The position numbers were made by a program, and so were the translations under genes. Shown piece by piece: positions 1 to 11,810 of a DNA stretch of 64,000 bases. Within the stretch, counting starts at the first letter, position 1. Every line of letters starts with the position of its first letter. The notes under the pieces are model-generated. The model was not told where the DNA came from. It searched no databases and saw only the letters and a list, made by a program, of their open reading frames with translations. Source of the DNA: Chrysoperla carnea (Eukaryota; Arthropoda; Insecta; Neuroptera; Chrysopidae); NCBI RefSeq assembly GCF_905475395.1, contig NC_058337.1:96280368-96344367 (forward strand). Reading direction: 5' to 3'.

Positions 1-740
1 AAACATAGTAAAACAATAAAGTTTTTAAAAAAAATTGGAGATAAGCTGGACTTTGTTGGAGTCTTAAACCTATCCACAAAACCCTTGACTTGAATGGGAA
101 TGGTTTTTAATTTTTTTGTAGAGAATAAGAGAAATAAAATCGAATTTTTTGTTAATATCTTAGAAATCATAAATTTTTCGAAAAACTAATCATGAAACAA
201 ATTGTAGCTTTTAAAATTTTGCATAAGAAAGGTCTGTAGGCTCTTTTCGCAGAATTCATTCGAGTCAAAGATAAGTTGCGCACGCGGTTATACTTTGGTT
301 ACCACAGTAATCAGAGTTTCAATACCTTTCAGTGCTTTTTAAATGGAAAATTTTAAATTTTCATTAGATAAACATCTACTGTCGATATTTTTCTTTATCA
401 AACTCATGATCCTTTTTAAGAAACGTCACGGGAGTATAATTCGATTTTCCCCAACGTTATTTGCGCCTACATTTTTTCCTCTATTTTACGCCTTTCCACG
501 CAAAAACTGTTATTCTAACTATAACTAATAGGTATTTATCCTCATACTTTACGTATTTTATCTAACCTCTGTGGAAACCGGATATTTATATATATGATAA
601 AACTAGAATAATAAAAATTTTTTGCATATTTAAATATTTATATTCTTATTTAGTAGTTTTAAATATATCAGGTGTATCGGAATCAATTCACTTTTCATTT
701 TTAGAGCCAAATGTATGAAAAGTGTTTGATGGAATGCAAG

Positions 741-1172
741 TATAGTACATATTATAAAATTTCCGCCTAATTGGCGCCCTCACGGGTAAACAGTGATGTT
801 TACGAAAAAATGTTTCAAACAAAAGTTGTTTAATTTTTGATAAGGAACATTTTTTACATTTAAACTTTTGTTCTATCTCTAACGGTTTACAAGATGGGTC
901 CTACGGACCCAAGACCCAATTGACCTATGATGCTCATTTACGAACTTGACCTCACTTTTTACGTCCTGAGTACGCTGTAAAAGTCAACTCGATATCTTTT
1001 TTCGTTTTTGAGTTATCGTGTCCACAGACGGACGGACAACCGGAAATGAACTAATTAGGTGATTTTATGAACACCTATGACAAAATTTGTTTCCTAGCAT
1101 TATTATTTCTAAGCGTTACAAACTTGAGACTAAACTTAATATACTATTTATATTTCATATATACATGGTATA
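741..1172 (+). mobile_element. Dispersed element, family A copy 1 (5'-truncated)
   Basis: This copy aligns over most of its length with those at 1173-1708, 26490-27080 and (reversed) 39803-40254. Shared landmarks are a GGGTAAACAGTGATGTTTAC segment, the phrase GATGGGTCCTACGGACCC, a run of CAGACGGACGGACA-type repeats and the end CATATATACATGGTATA. It lacks the front segment with the near-palindrome seen in full copies. There is no coding capacity, so this is a non-autonomous element. The class is not certain. Confidence 0.75.
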
Positions 1173-1708
1173 ACAAGTGAATACAAACAATTGACTGAGT
1201 TAATTGTTGAAAAACCAGTGTTGAAAAACAAGTGAATACAAACAATTGACTGAGTTAATTGTTGAAAAAACAGTGTTGATAACTCTGTCACATTATGATG
1301 TTTACGCAAACTGTTTCAAACAAAAGTTGTTTATTTTTTTATAAGGAAAATTTTTTTACATTTAAACTTTTGTTCTATATCTAATGGTATACAAGATGGA
1401 TCCTACGGACACAAGACCCAATTGACCTATGTTGCTCATTTACGAAATTGATCTCACTTTTTACGTCCTAAGCACGCTATAAAAATTTCAACTTGATATC
1501 TCTTTTCGTTTTTGAGTAATCGTGATGACAGACGGGCAGACATACGACAGACAGACTTACAGGCAGACAACCGGAAATGGACTACTTATTTAGGTGATTT
1601 TATGAACACCTATACCAAAATTTTGTTCATAGTATCAATATTTTTAAGCGTTACAAACTTGGGACTAAACTGAGTATACCTTGCATATTACATATATGCA
1701 TGGTATAA
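1173..1708 (+). mobile_element. Dispersed element, family A copy 2, with duplicated front hairpin
   Basis: This copy follows copy 1 directly. Its front segment (CAAGTGAATACAAACAATTG...) is present twice, about 60 bp apart, each time with the near-palindrome ACAATTGACTGAGTTAATTGT. The body then matches the family through GATGGATCCTACGGAC and ends at CATATATGCATGGTATA. The tandem arrangement of copies 1 and 2 suggests either insertion next to an older copy or a head-to-tail duplication. Confidence 0.75.
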
Positions 1709-3647
1709 TTATATGCATTATAATCTCTATTAAGGGTGGAAATTATAAACGATCCTTATAAGGTTGATTGAAAAAATTTACAAAAATGATGCACCCAGTA
1801 TAATGTAGTAAGTCAATGACGTCAGACAATAATATCAAGGATCAATACATAAATTTCTTTCAATATTTATTTAACATACAAAACAAATAATTATTATGGT
1901 TTTATATTTTATTGAAGGTAATCTGATAAGATCATATTATTTTCTTTCCATTTTATAGATGTTTAACCATGTTGTTGTATTCTAGTTGTAGTCTTATACC
2001 ATTTTTTTCTTAAATTTTCTTTGAGATAAATAAATAGTACAGACAATAGAATCAAATAGTCACCTTGAGTTCAAAAATTACGCGAATAAAATGAAAAATT
2101 GATTCTAGATAGTTGATAAGATGTCAAATAATAATTTAAAAGACCGTGTATCACAAAGCGTCATACAACTTTGGAAAATGGAAAATTAACATAAAAGAAA
2201 GTTTTTCTCAAATAAATATATGTTTGCTTTAACTAAAAAATTCTCTCATACAAAAGATATAACTGGCGTAATTCGTACATTATTGTTTTTTAGGCGACTT
2301 CATGATTATAGCATCCTTCTAGCTATGCTGATATATGCGAGACAAAAATTTCGTAGATAACTCGAAAACCATACATTGTTGAATCTTATTCATCGATAAC
2401 TCAATCGGATCATTCATTAAAATATATAACAGGAAAATCAAATATCATTTAGCAAAAGCTCATGAGTCTATTTTATAGTTCGTAAAAAAATAATCAAAAT
2501 GAGCTGTAGTTGACGTCAGCAGCATGAAAATCACGGAGTTATGATGTAAATAAACTTTCGTATTTTCATACTCTTGATAGATCGAATGTTTCATTTAATG
2601 AGCCATATTTCCGAAACCATTATTTTTAATGAATCGAAAATCACTCGAAAATTGAATGTTTTTAAATAATCATCGAAAAACTGAAGAAATTTGTGGCTTC
2701 GCGCATAGCAGCTTATATATTTACAAAAAAAAGTAACTACTATTCGTAAAATGAAGCATATTTCAGTCAATATTGAAGCTAGAAAGTCGAATTAAAAACC
2801 AAAATTAGTAGAATTACAGCTCTCAAATTCTCTATTGCCTGTGCTAAAATATTTTATTTATTTGTGTAGATAATAATGTATATGCCAAATATGTGTGGGT
2901 AATAACACAATAGCAACGACACTGGCTAGACATTTTACTATTTTCTTGAGCTTAGAAAATCAACTTATTTTTTACATTGAACGAATATTAAATATCTTTG
3001 ATTAATTTTTTGTACGTGTTTTGCTGCTCTTAATGTAACAAAAAAACTACTAAAACTGACTATTTTTAAATCATCGAAAGTCGAAATTTGTAGGAAGTTT
3101 TTTCGAAAATCCGTCGTATTCGCCTTGAAAAACTCTTTCAGCCACCTGCTCTCGATTCTATTTAAATAAGCGTAACTTTGACACCCCCTGCTACCCTTAG
3201 TATTGAGCACTATAATCGTAAATGGATACGTATTATTGCCGTCATAAATATTTCAGCCTTTTTTCTTAAACCGTATGAAATTTAGAAAAACTTAAATATC
3301 TTAAAACACTCATATAGACCTTCATTAAATTTTTTCCCATGTGATATTGAAGTTTATATCTACCGCACAAAAGATTCTGGTTATTTAACATTTCAGGCTG
3401 TAGTTTAATTTTCATTTATACATAAATGCTTTTTTCCAAATTCCAGGGTACGAAGCCGCGGGTGTAGAAAGCAAGTATTTCATAAATACATAAATAAACG
3501 CCGTGTTAGTAAGTATAAGTAGGTACAATGACATGGGTTTTACATTTAGTAAAACTTTCTTTAGTTTTTTTCACGATAAATTTATTTTCTTGATCATTTG
3601 CCAAGATCTGCTTTTATTTTACTGAAGGCACTAATCTCTCTATTAAC

Positions 3648-3720
3648 AAGTGAAAACAAACAATTGACTGAGTTAATTGTTGAAATACCATATTTAGACA
3701 GTTTTGGTTAGGCACTCGCT
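3648..3720 (+). repeat. Family A front-end fragment
   Basis: Only the first roughly 70 bases of the family A element remain: the CAAGTGAAAACAAACAATTG start, the near-palindrome ACAATTGACTGAGTTAATTGT and a following ATACCAT. The body is missing. It lies just before the satellite-like repeat that begins near 3731, and whether the two were inserted together is not known. Confidence 0.6.
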
Positions 3721-3730
3721 TGTTTTTTTC

Positions 3731-4195
3731 TTCTTTTAAACCCAATAATTTGGGGTCATTCTTTTCAGCTGTGATATCATTTTTTCGCTAGCTATCACTT
3801 ATGTACTTAATTCCGGAACCGGGACCCCACATTCTTGAAATCCATTAGAGCTAGGTTAATTTTGATCACAAATTTCAAAAGTGTGACCTAAATTTAGTAC
3901 GATTACATACTTGGTTTATCAAAATTAGATACAATTTGAATGTGATAGAGCAAAATTAATTTTTTTTAATTTTGATGACGTCATAAAGTTGAAAAATTCT
4001 ATTTTTTTGATAAAACAGGCAATTTTGATCCGATCGTACTGGAATTTTTGTTGAAACCCACTATTTTGAGGTCATTCTTTTCGGCTGTGATGTCAGTTTT
4101 TCGGGAACTATCACTTATGTGCTTAATTCTGGAACCAGGACTCCACATTCTTGAAACCCATTACAGCTAGGTTAATTTTGATCACAAATTTGAAA
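3731..4195 (+). repeat. Tandem repeat family B, about 1.5 units
   Basis: A 316-bp unit starts with AAACCCAATAATTTGGGGTC and contains CACATTCTTGAAATCCATTA, TAGAGCTAGGTTAATTTTGAT and TTTTGATGACGTCATAAAG. A second unit begins near 4054 and breaks off after the GCTAGGTTAATTTTGATCAC segment. The same unit is repeated at 29414-30232. No open frame spans it. It reads as a satellite-like or element-internal tandem repeat. Confidence 0.8.
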
Positions 4196-5426
4196 AGAAT
4201 GAAATTGCCAAAATGTATTAGGTCTCTTATTGTAAAATAATCCCCTTAATTTTATAACATAGGTGTTTTTTCTGCTTTCATGGGAGGATTCGGTTTATTC
4301 TTCGACATACTTTACGGTAATTTTTCTGTTGGTAATCTAAAAGAGTAACTCTGATTCGAAGCCCGGGGAGTTATAGTAATACGAATCGGTAAATTCTTGA
4401 TATCAAAAAACAATAATTCACGAGAAATTAAAGATGCAGTAGATTATGAAACGCCAAAGAATTTCTTCCCTTAAAATGTTATCGTTTTTCTTCTATTTAT
4501 GACTTTGAGCACTTTATATGTATTCTATAATTATAATATTCAAAAGGCTTTTAATGGTTAAAAGTAATTCAATCAATTATGTGTTACATAATATAATATT
4601 TAAATGAGTGGAATAATTAATGAGGGATGTTAAATGTAATTTATATATATTCGTATATGATATATATACTCTTTTCATTTGCTATTTTTAATTATATATA
4701 ACCCTTCCAGCATCATTCATCAGGGTATATTCATAGAGAACTGACAATTTTTCTGGTTTAACGAAAATCAAGCAATTCATATGATCATATGCACGAAACA
4801 GAGTACCTCTTTGTTTTGAAGTCGATGGATGGATAGCTGTTTTTTTTTTTTACTTTTAAATTTATTAAATAAATAAAAATATTAGATTTATACAAATTCA
4901 TATATAAATGAAATAATTCATCTAAAGTGTATTTAATATACTTTTTTATAAATTAAGAATTATTTTTTTTATTAATTATCAATAAAAAATATTTATATTT
5001 TTGAATAAAAAAAAAAGGTAGTGACGTATTTACACCCTTTGAGGCAGTGAGCCAATTGGAATCACGCTAAATTTTTCTCCTTGTTTCTATGGTAAATTAC
5101 GTTTTAATATATTGAAAGTAAGTTTAGAAACAAACCATTTATCAATCTGGCGTATGAATTTATAGTTAAGAAAAACCATTTTCAATTACAAAATTATATG
5201 AAATATAAAATTTTAAAAAAAAAATTTTTTAATTGTTCTTAGTAGTTTTTTATGAATGGAAATTTATTTTTATGCAAAAAAATTAACCTATTTGAACTCC
5301 TTGATATTATCGAATAGGTTTGATATGAAATCAGAATAAATTTACTATTCGAAGCTCCTTCAAATCATATATTTATTTATCTTTTAAAATTGTTGAGAAA
5401 ATGGAAACTATAATTCTGTCCTGATT

Positions 5427-5520
5427 TATATCCTCACGGGAAACCAATGATATTTATGAAAAACTGCAGTATATTTTTTGCATTAAACTTGTTCTATCTC
5501 TTACGGTTTAAAAGAACAAT
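5427..5520 (+). repeat. Decayed fragment of family A
   Basis: Short, diverged matches to the family A body: a TCACGGGAAACCAATGAT segment like the GGGTAAACAGTGATG of full copies, then TTGTTCTATCTCTTACGGTTT. The short open frame that crosses it (5447-5680) is a by-product of the repeat and not a gene. Confidence 0.45.
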
Positions 5521-6879
5521 TGACCTATATTCTATAACAGTTTTTCTACAGTTTATTCTATCTCTAACTATGCTGATAAAACTTTATAGGAAAATAATGT
5601 TTCGCATAAAAATACCAATAACATGGTCGAAACATCTTTTTCGAAAACTGCGTGGCTTAGGCATAGATTCAAAACAGTAGTTATAAATATGAAATATCTT
5701 ATTTTTGCTTGAAACATTTAAACCTTTTACCTTTTTTTTAAACCAAATGAAGTAAACAATGTGATTAATAATTGATACATAAAATTTTAAATTTTTGTTA
5801 TTTATTTCAATTTTACGCGTATATTGCATCCACTTTAAAGAGATATGCATGGATTGAATAATACTAGGGATTTATTTCATTAAAACTCTATAAATTCATT
5901 TTTTGATTAACAAAGTTTCCAAAAATCACAAAAAATTCCTAGGTCATCGGGCTTTTTATTATTATTTTATCGTTCAAAGTTGGCTGAAAAAAATGATAAA
6001 TCATATAGTTTAGTTATCCTTTTCAATTAGATATTTCTGTATCAAAAAATCTAGAGAGTGTGATAAAAAACTACCTAAAATATTTAGACAATCTACAATC
6101 TTATAGTTTATAATAATACCATAAAAATATAAGGTTGCCGATGATATAAAAATAAAATTTTAATTTAATTATGAATTCATCGAAGATTCATCAATTGATG
6201 AACAGAGGCAACTATAGCATAGTTAGGCGACTATAGTTAGAGTATTGATGATTAAAGAGCGATATCTATATTATCAAATTTATAAGCAGCACTTGCACAC
6301 AATATATTATATATTTTTGTAGTTGCGTGGTATTGTAAAACTAAAAATAACACATTATTTGACTACAAAGCATGTATTTGGATTATATGTATGTACCGTG
6401 CAATAAACCAAAACTTTTTTACAATACTGTGATAACACAAATGAATAATTGCAATAGACTATTGATGCAAAAAATATAAACTGACCCTACGGAGCTATGG
6501 TGTGTCTACTACTAATGTCTAATCTATATGCATTAAGCCATTGTAAACTCATACACAAAACATATCAAAAACAAATATATATTGATGAGAATGGTAGCTC
6601 ACACTTAGTTTACTTTTATAGTAAATCTATTATTTATACAAATCAATTATTAATTGAATGGTGTTATGCAAAAGAGAGTTAACCCGTTAAACCTGAACAT
6701 TAGGAATTATTCCACCTATTTTATATAAAAAGTTACATTGTTCAAAAATGATTCAAGCCCAATCAACTCTTCAAAAGTGAATTTATGCAATAAAAATTTT
6801 AACCTATAATCTTTGAATTATATTTACCTTAATATACCAAGAACCGAGCCTACCAAAAGACCCATTGTGCCCTGATAAT

Positions 6880-7203
6880 TAAGGATGCATGAGCACGGTA
6901 ATGGGGACACAAATTAAAAAAATATATTTTTTCAATTTTGATCGAGAATTATGTTATATAACTTAACAATATAAGACGAAAAGTAAAAATAAAATTTTTC
7001 GTTATCTAGAGTAATTTTTAAAATATTGAAAATTATTTCGCCTTTGATATTTCGAAAAACAAGGCAGATATCGAAAATTTTTTTTCTTATTTTTCTTCTA
7101 CATTCATGAAGTTATAACAAAATTAATCATCAAAGTTGAAAATAATTGGTACAAATAATTTCAACCACAGGTCTAAACTTGCGTTGGCTGTCGTACTACC
7201 TTA
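6880..7203. mobile_element. MITE family C, complete copy (324 bp)
   Basis: The element has imperfect terminal inverted repeats. The left end TAAGGATGCATGAGCAC matches the reverse complement of right-hand ends such as GTGCTCGTACTACCTTA. The interior is AT-rich, contains AAGACGAAAAGTAAAAATAA and CATTCATGAAGTTATAACAA, and is shared with copies ending at 11262 and 25388. There is no coding capacity. Length, short inverted ends and copy number fit a miniature inverted-repeat element moved by an unlinked transposase, though that transposase is not in the window. Confidence 0.75.
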
Positions 7204-7984
7204 GATAAATTTTCAATGTCTTCATTGTTTTTCCAAAATTTTCAATAAGTAAATTACTTTCCGAATCATGTGACTTATAAATTGAAAACAAATTCATTTT
7301 AATAACTGGTTTTTGTAAATTTTTTACCATTTATTTCTGGATGACCTTTGATATTACAATAAATGCATATAAAACATTTATTCTGAATAAAAATATTGTC
7401 ATTTAAATTAATTGTAATATTACTTTTTTATAAACAGGTATGCCATTACAAATTCCTTGATCCAATCCTGTTTTTATACAATATCAATAAGGGAAGAGTG
7501 TAAAAAGTGGAATATGATAAAGAGAAAAAGTTTATGAAGTGGAATGATAAAATAAATAGAATGAATATCTTCTAGTATCTAATATAGTTGTTAACCAGAG
7601 CGAGAAGAATGTGTCAGAGACATTAATAGTCCAACCGATACCTTCATTTTCAAAACATCATGATCAATAAATTTAATCAAGCGTTGATTGGATTTCTTTT
7701 ATTCTTCCATACTAACAAATGATAAAATTTATAAATTTATAATAATAAAAAAAGCTGGGCAAATTTCCCAATAATGAACCTGAACACAAATTGAGACACA
7801 GGATAAGGTAAAACAGAAATATCAGCTTTGGTCAAAATGACTGACATAATTTAACGCTACTCTATCTCTTTATTAACACCACACTAATTATATCTATTTG
7901 TATAGGATATCCATGTGAATCGTGAAAATATAATCAAATTATTAAGATTGGAGTAATATTCATTCGTCAATTTCTAAAGATACT

Positions 7985-8439
7985 CTTGCAAAGTAACGCA
8001 AAAAAGCCGACGAGCTTGCTAGAAATGGCACAATGCTGTCTGCAAGCTGCTCTTTAAAGAGGATATAAAAAGGGCCAATCTTAGATGGAGGGAGGAACGT
8101 ACTTGTGGTGCGACAAGACAGATATGGTCTGAGTACAATCGTAGGCGTTCCGAAGATCTTATATCGCTTACAAGGGCCTCTATTAGCAAGGTTATTGCAG
8201 GTATTACAGAACACTGGCTTGGCGAAAGGCATGCTGAACGCCTGGGCCTGACAGTGTATCACGACTATTGCAGAAGCTGTCACAGTGTGGAGGAGATGAT
8301 GTCTCATCTTTTCTGTCACTGTCCAGCTCTTGCCATGACGAGGTGGACTTATTTGAGCCAGCCTCTCTTTGACGAACTCTCTGACCTAAAGTCCGTTGAC
8401 TTGAAAGCACTCCTGCTGTTCTTAAACAGCTCAAAATGA
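7985..8439 (+). pseudogene. Non-LTR retrotransposon remnant: RNase H end and C-terminal zinc-knuckle tail
   Basis: A decayed 3' part of a retrotransposon polyprotein. In one frame (codon GCC at 8006) it reads ADELARNG, matching the conserved end of RNase H domains in insect I/Jockey-type elements. After a frameshift near 8050 it continues in the frame of 8254 as KEDIKRANLRWREER..., then a tail with CRSCHSVEEMMSHLFCHC and a stop at 8437-8439. The cysteine/histidine spacing is typical of the segment after RNase H in these elements. No reverse transcriptase or endonuclease is found upstream, so the copy is 5'-truncated and dead. It is clearly more GC-rich than its surroundings. The exact clade is uncertain. 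Confidence 0.75.
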
Positions 8440-8548
8440 TTCATGGAGTAGTGGCCGGGGATCGGCCAACTCTTTTTCGATATCACAACGGACCCCGTGG
8501 TTTAAGTGTGTTCCACTAGAATAGAAACTGGAAGTACCTTAAGAATCA

Positions 8549-8591
8549 TCAAGTATCATCCTGACGCTATACGTGTCAGGATGATACTTGA
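8549..8591. repeat. Perfect 17-bp inverted repeat
   Basis: Arms TCAAGTATCATCCTGAC (8549-8565) and GTCAGGATGATACTTGA (8575-8591) flank a 9-base loop. A further ATCATCATGTATCATCCGGACGC copy follows near 8602, so the motif is also directly repeated. It lies just downstream of the retrotransposon remnant and may be the structured 3' end of that element. Confidence 0.75.
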
Positions 8592-9170
8592 AGAAACAGA
8601 ATCATCATGTATCATCCGGACGCTAACTGTGTTTCCTTTCTAAATGTGTTTATATCTAAACATTTCGTTGTTAAATTAATTTGAGATATATGTATATTTA
8701 TATGAATTTTTTGTTTACTTTGTGCTAGAGAGCACATATCTAAAATAGTGCCATGCAATTTTGAAACATTCTTTATCATATATTTTATCATTGTTATATA
8801 TACATTTCTCATTTTAAACACTAAAGTAAGGTTCAAAAAATTTCCGGTTTCTTTATCTCCGATTTAATCGAATTCATTCAGCTTCATTTGAGAAAATGTT
8901 TAAGATTAATAAGTTATGAAATCAATTAAGAAATTTGGAAAAAAATAATTAAATCGCTCGAAATCGAACCTTAAAAGCTGCTCTTACATTGATTAAGATA
9001 AATATAGTAAAAATCTAAATCTAAAAAATAGGAAGTTACCAAATCAAATCAGCCCACCAGAAAAGCACATACATTTTCGGTGTGCTTATTTGGCTTGGGT
9101 AACTTCCAAAAACTAAAAAATGTCATGCATAAAAAATGAAAAATTAATAGAATTTTTTTGTTTGTTTCAG

Positions 9171-10135
9171 AATCTAGTCTACTTCTTAGAATTTTAAACC
9201 TGATCTTCAAAATTTCTTCATCTCATCGAAATTTAAAAGAAGCAACAGGTCATACTTCACACAATTTTCCTTAGTTACAAAGCAAAATGACATCAAGATC
9301 AAAAGAAAAAGTTGCTGCTGCATTTCGCAAATTATTTCGTTCATCAGATAAAATTGGCGAAGCGGGTAGCAATAATACAAGTAATAATAATAATAATAAT
9401 GGTAATGCACAACAGGCAGTAGGATCTCCTGGCCGAAGGCATTTATTACGTGGATATCGTGATGCTGTTTCCCCTGCTGATGGATCAGCTTCTTTACCTT
9501 CAAGTCCAGCAAATCCTGCCGCAACATCAATATTTAAAAAAAACACAACAAGTCGTTCTGTTGAACGTGATAGCACTAGTACCGGTAGTCAATCAGCAGG
9601 TGCTGCTGCCGCGCAAAAGACTGTCAGAGCACGTAGATTAATGAAAGAATTACGTGAAATTCAACGTATACAATCATCTAGACCTGATCCTGTGTTCACT
9701 GTAGAACTAGTTAATGATAACTTGTTTGAATGGCATGTACGATTACATCGAATAGATCCAGAAAGTGAATTAGCAAATGATATGCGAGAAATGAGTATTC
9801 CACATATATTATTACATTTAATATTCCCAGAAAATTTCCCATTTGCTCCACCATTTATGCGTGTGATATCACCACGTATTGAGAAAGGTTTTGTTATGGA
9901 AGGTGGTGCTATATGTATGGAATTATTAACACCACGTGGCTGGGCAAGTGCGTATACTGTTGAAGCAGTATTAATGCAATTTGCTGCTAGTATTGTAAAA
10001 GGACAAGGTCGTATTGCACGTAAAGTGAAAGGTTCCAAAGATTTTAGTCGACGTTCCGCCGAAGAAAGTTTTAGATCACTTGTTAAGACACATGAAAAAT
10101 ATGGTTGGGTAACACCAGCATTATCTGATGGTTAA
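9171..10135 (+). CDS. UBE2QL1: Ubiquitin-conjugating enzyme E2 Q-like protein 1 (coding 9287-10135)
   Basis: The 282-residue protein is intact. Residues 1-23 (MTSRSKEKVAAAFRKLFRSS...) are basic and resemble the conserved start of insect UBE2Q-like proteins. Residues 25-110 are low-complexity, with an Asn run at 33-38 and Ser/Ala-rich stretches. Residues 112-282 form the UBC fold: FEWHVRLHRIDPES, PFAPPFMRV, then the catalytic GGAICMELLTPRGW with Cys at about residue 210. No HPN motif is present, as is normal for the UBE2Q group. Such enzymes accept ubiquitin from E1 as a thioester and pass it to substrates. A polypyrimidine tract and TTTCAG acceptor end at 9170, so 9171-9286 is the last part of the 5' UTR and at least one noncoding exon lies upstream. 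I place the start at 9287 because of the conserved MTSRSKEKV. The family assignment is firm; the choice between QL1 and Q2 naming is slightly less so. Confidence 0.93.
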
Positions 10136-10651
10136 ATTAATTTTTATAAAATTGTCCACTTATTATTTTATTATTAAATTTTACATAGAGCAATCTTTTC
10201 TTCAAGGAAAGATAATTACAAACTGTCTCAAATATCAAACGCATTTCAAAGTTGATATTTTGACTTTTTAGAACGCTTAGCGTTTCTAAAATGAATTAAT
10301 TCATTTCCCTTTTAGGCTATCATATACCCGCATATTTTATTTCGAAGAATACTATCTATCCATCATCTATCTAATGGTCAATTAATTTTAACTGTAAATA
10401 CAATTTTAATTTATAAGTTAATCATTATTTGAGACATTTTGTATTAAAATATTCTATGTGTATGATCTCATTTTAATCTGATAATTACTCAAATTTTACA
10501 CCTAAACAAGATTAATTACAATTTTTTTAATGTAAATATTTATAAAATGGAATTTAATTTGAAAAATAAAATAAAACTTTTCAAATAAAATAATATGAAA
10601 ATGAATTAACATAAACAATGAAATGAGCTAATGAACAATATTATATACGTT
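10136..10651 (+). other. 3' UTR and downstream flank of the UBE2Q-like gene
   Basis: AT-rich sequence after the TAA stop. Candidate polyadenylation signals are present (ATTAAA near 10173; AATAAAATAAAA near 10565), but none can be chosen without transcript data. I see no further coding sequence. The first repeat begins at 10652. Confidence 0.4.
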
Positions 10652-11262
10652 TAAGGATGTACGAGCGTCAGGGCAATTTTGTATAAAAGGCTTGATTTTT
10701 TTTTATATGAAGTTGGACTAAGTCTAAATCAATTCTGAAAATTTTAGGAGGGTTGCCCGATTATTTAAATAAATGACTTCTAAAGTAGGCATGTTTAAAA
10801 TTGGTTTTATGGGAAAACGGTAGATGGATGACATGTTTTCATACATTTCTCCAAAACTAGTCGGTGGAAATTTAAAAAAATAAACTATTTAAATTAACGT
10901 TAAAAACTTAATAAATTAAGTTGAAAACAAAAAAGGCTCGTTGTGCCCGACTAATTAAGGATGCATGAGTACGATTGTGGAGACAGAAACTAAAAAAATA
11001 TATATTTTCAATTTTGATGGTGAATGATGTTATAACTTGACAATATAAGACGAAAAGTAAAAATAAAATTTTTCGATGTCCAATATCTTTAATTATTTAG
11101 CTTTCTGTATTTCGGAAAACCAAGGCAGATATTGAAAAATTTTATTCTTATTTTTCGTCAACATTCATGAAGTTATAACAAAATTTATCATCAAAGTTAA
11201 AAATAAGATACAAGTAATTTTAACCACAAGTCTAAACTTGTCTTGGCACTCGTACTACCTTA
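10652..11262. mobile_element. MITE family C, composite or longer copy
   Basis: Bases 10956-11262 match the complete copy at 6880-7203, starting TAAGGATGCATGAGTACG and ending GCACTCGTACTACCTTA. A second, similar left end (TTAAGGATGTACGAGCG) lies at 10652, so the whole 610 bp could be a longer relative with an internal deletion derivative inside it, or two elements side by side. The 10670-10930 interior has no match elsewhere in the window. There is no coding capacity. Confidence 0.65.
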
Positions 11263-11514
11263 AGATCAGTATTATTGTAATATAGATAAGGTTTTTTTTG
11301 TGGAAGTTCCATATCTCTCTACATCAATATTCATGAATGTTGTCTCATTTTAAGAGGACATTTTAAAAAGGACGGAATTTTTTCAAGAAAAACACAAAAA
11401 AAGAAACAACAAGCCTAAGATCCCCTATAGTCTGGAATTTTTTACAAATAGTACCAAGTAATCCGATTATTAGATTCTATATGTTTATACTCGAAAGTAC
11501 AATAGTCTGATTAC

Positions 11515-11810
11515 AAAAAAAAAAAAAAAAAAAAAAAAAACGATTACGACGGATTTCACGGGGAGCGGAATTAGCCAGAGGCTGGATTACCGGGAGTCTT
11601 AATATTTCTTAAAGTGAGACATCATTTTAAAGATCACCTCTAATGACCAAGTTTTTTTTTAATAGTCGAAAAGTAATGTTTTTGTTGAATTTGGCGAGCC
11701 TTGCGTGAGATAAAGGTCGCTGCCACGCTTAGTGCCCATTCGGGGTCAAGGCAAGCGGTATGAGTCCCGACTGAAGTTGAAGGCCGATATATAAAGTTTA
11801 ATCCCGGTCG
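11515..11810. mobile_element. Poly(A) run of 26 followed by GC-rich retroposon-like segment
   Basis: A run of 26 A (11515-11540) is followed by unusually GC-rich sequence: CACGGGGAGCGGAATTAGCC, GAGGCTGGATTACCGGGAG, and at 11700-11810 GTCGCTGCCACGCTTAGTGC and AAGGCAAGCGGTATGAGTCC. Base composition is quite unlike the flanks, and there is no open frame. A retroposed fragment is my inference. I cannot name the source, and there is no clear match to a tRNA or 5S gene. Confidence 0.4.

Larger units (their letters stand above)
1..9170. other. Repeat-rich intergenic region
   Basis: I see no functional gene here. The stretch holds several mobile-element copies listed separately (741-1172, 1173-1708, 3648-3720, 3731-4195, 6880-7203, 7985-8439). 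The rest (1-740, 1709-3647, 4196-6879, 7204-7984, 8592-9170) is AT-rich sequence with stops in all frames. Short open frames such as 343-528, 5584-5850 and 6497-6682 have low-complexity composition and no recognisable motif. The last bases before 9171 form a good polypyrimidine tract and CAG acceptor belonging to the next gene. Confidence 0.6.

Noticed and set aside
8254-8439. Frame starting at an internal Met as a small intact gene
   Set aside because: It is the tail of the retrotransposon remnant; the open sequence continues upstream of the Met with retroelement motifs.
9207-9576. Long minus-strand frames opposite the start of the UBE2Q-like gene
   Set aside because: They are antisense shadows of the Asn and Ser/Ala repeats of the real coding region.
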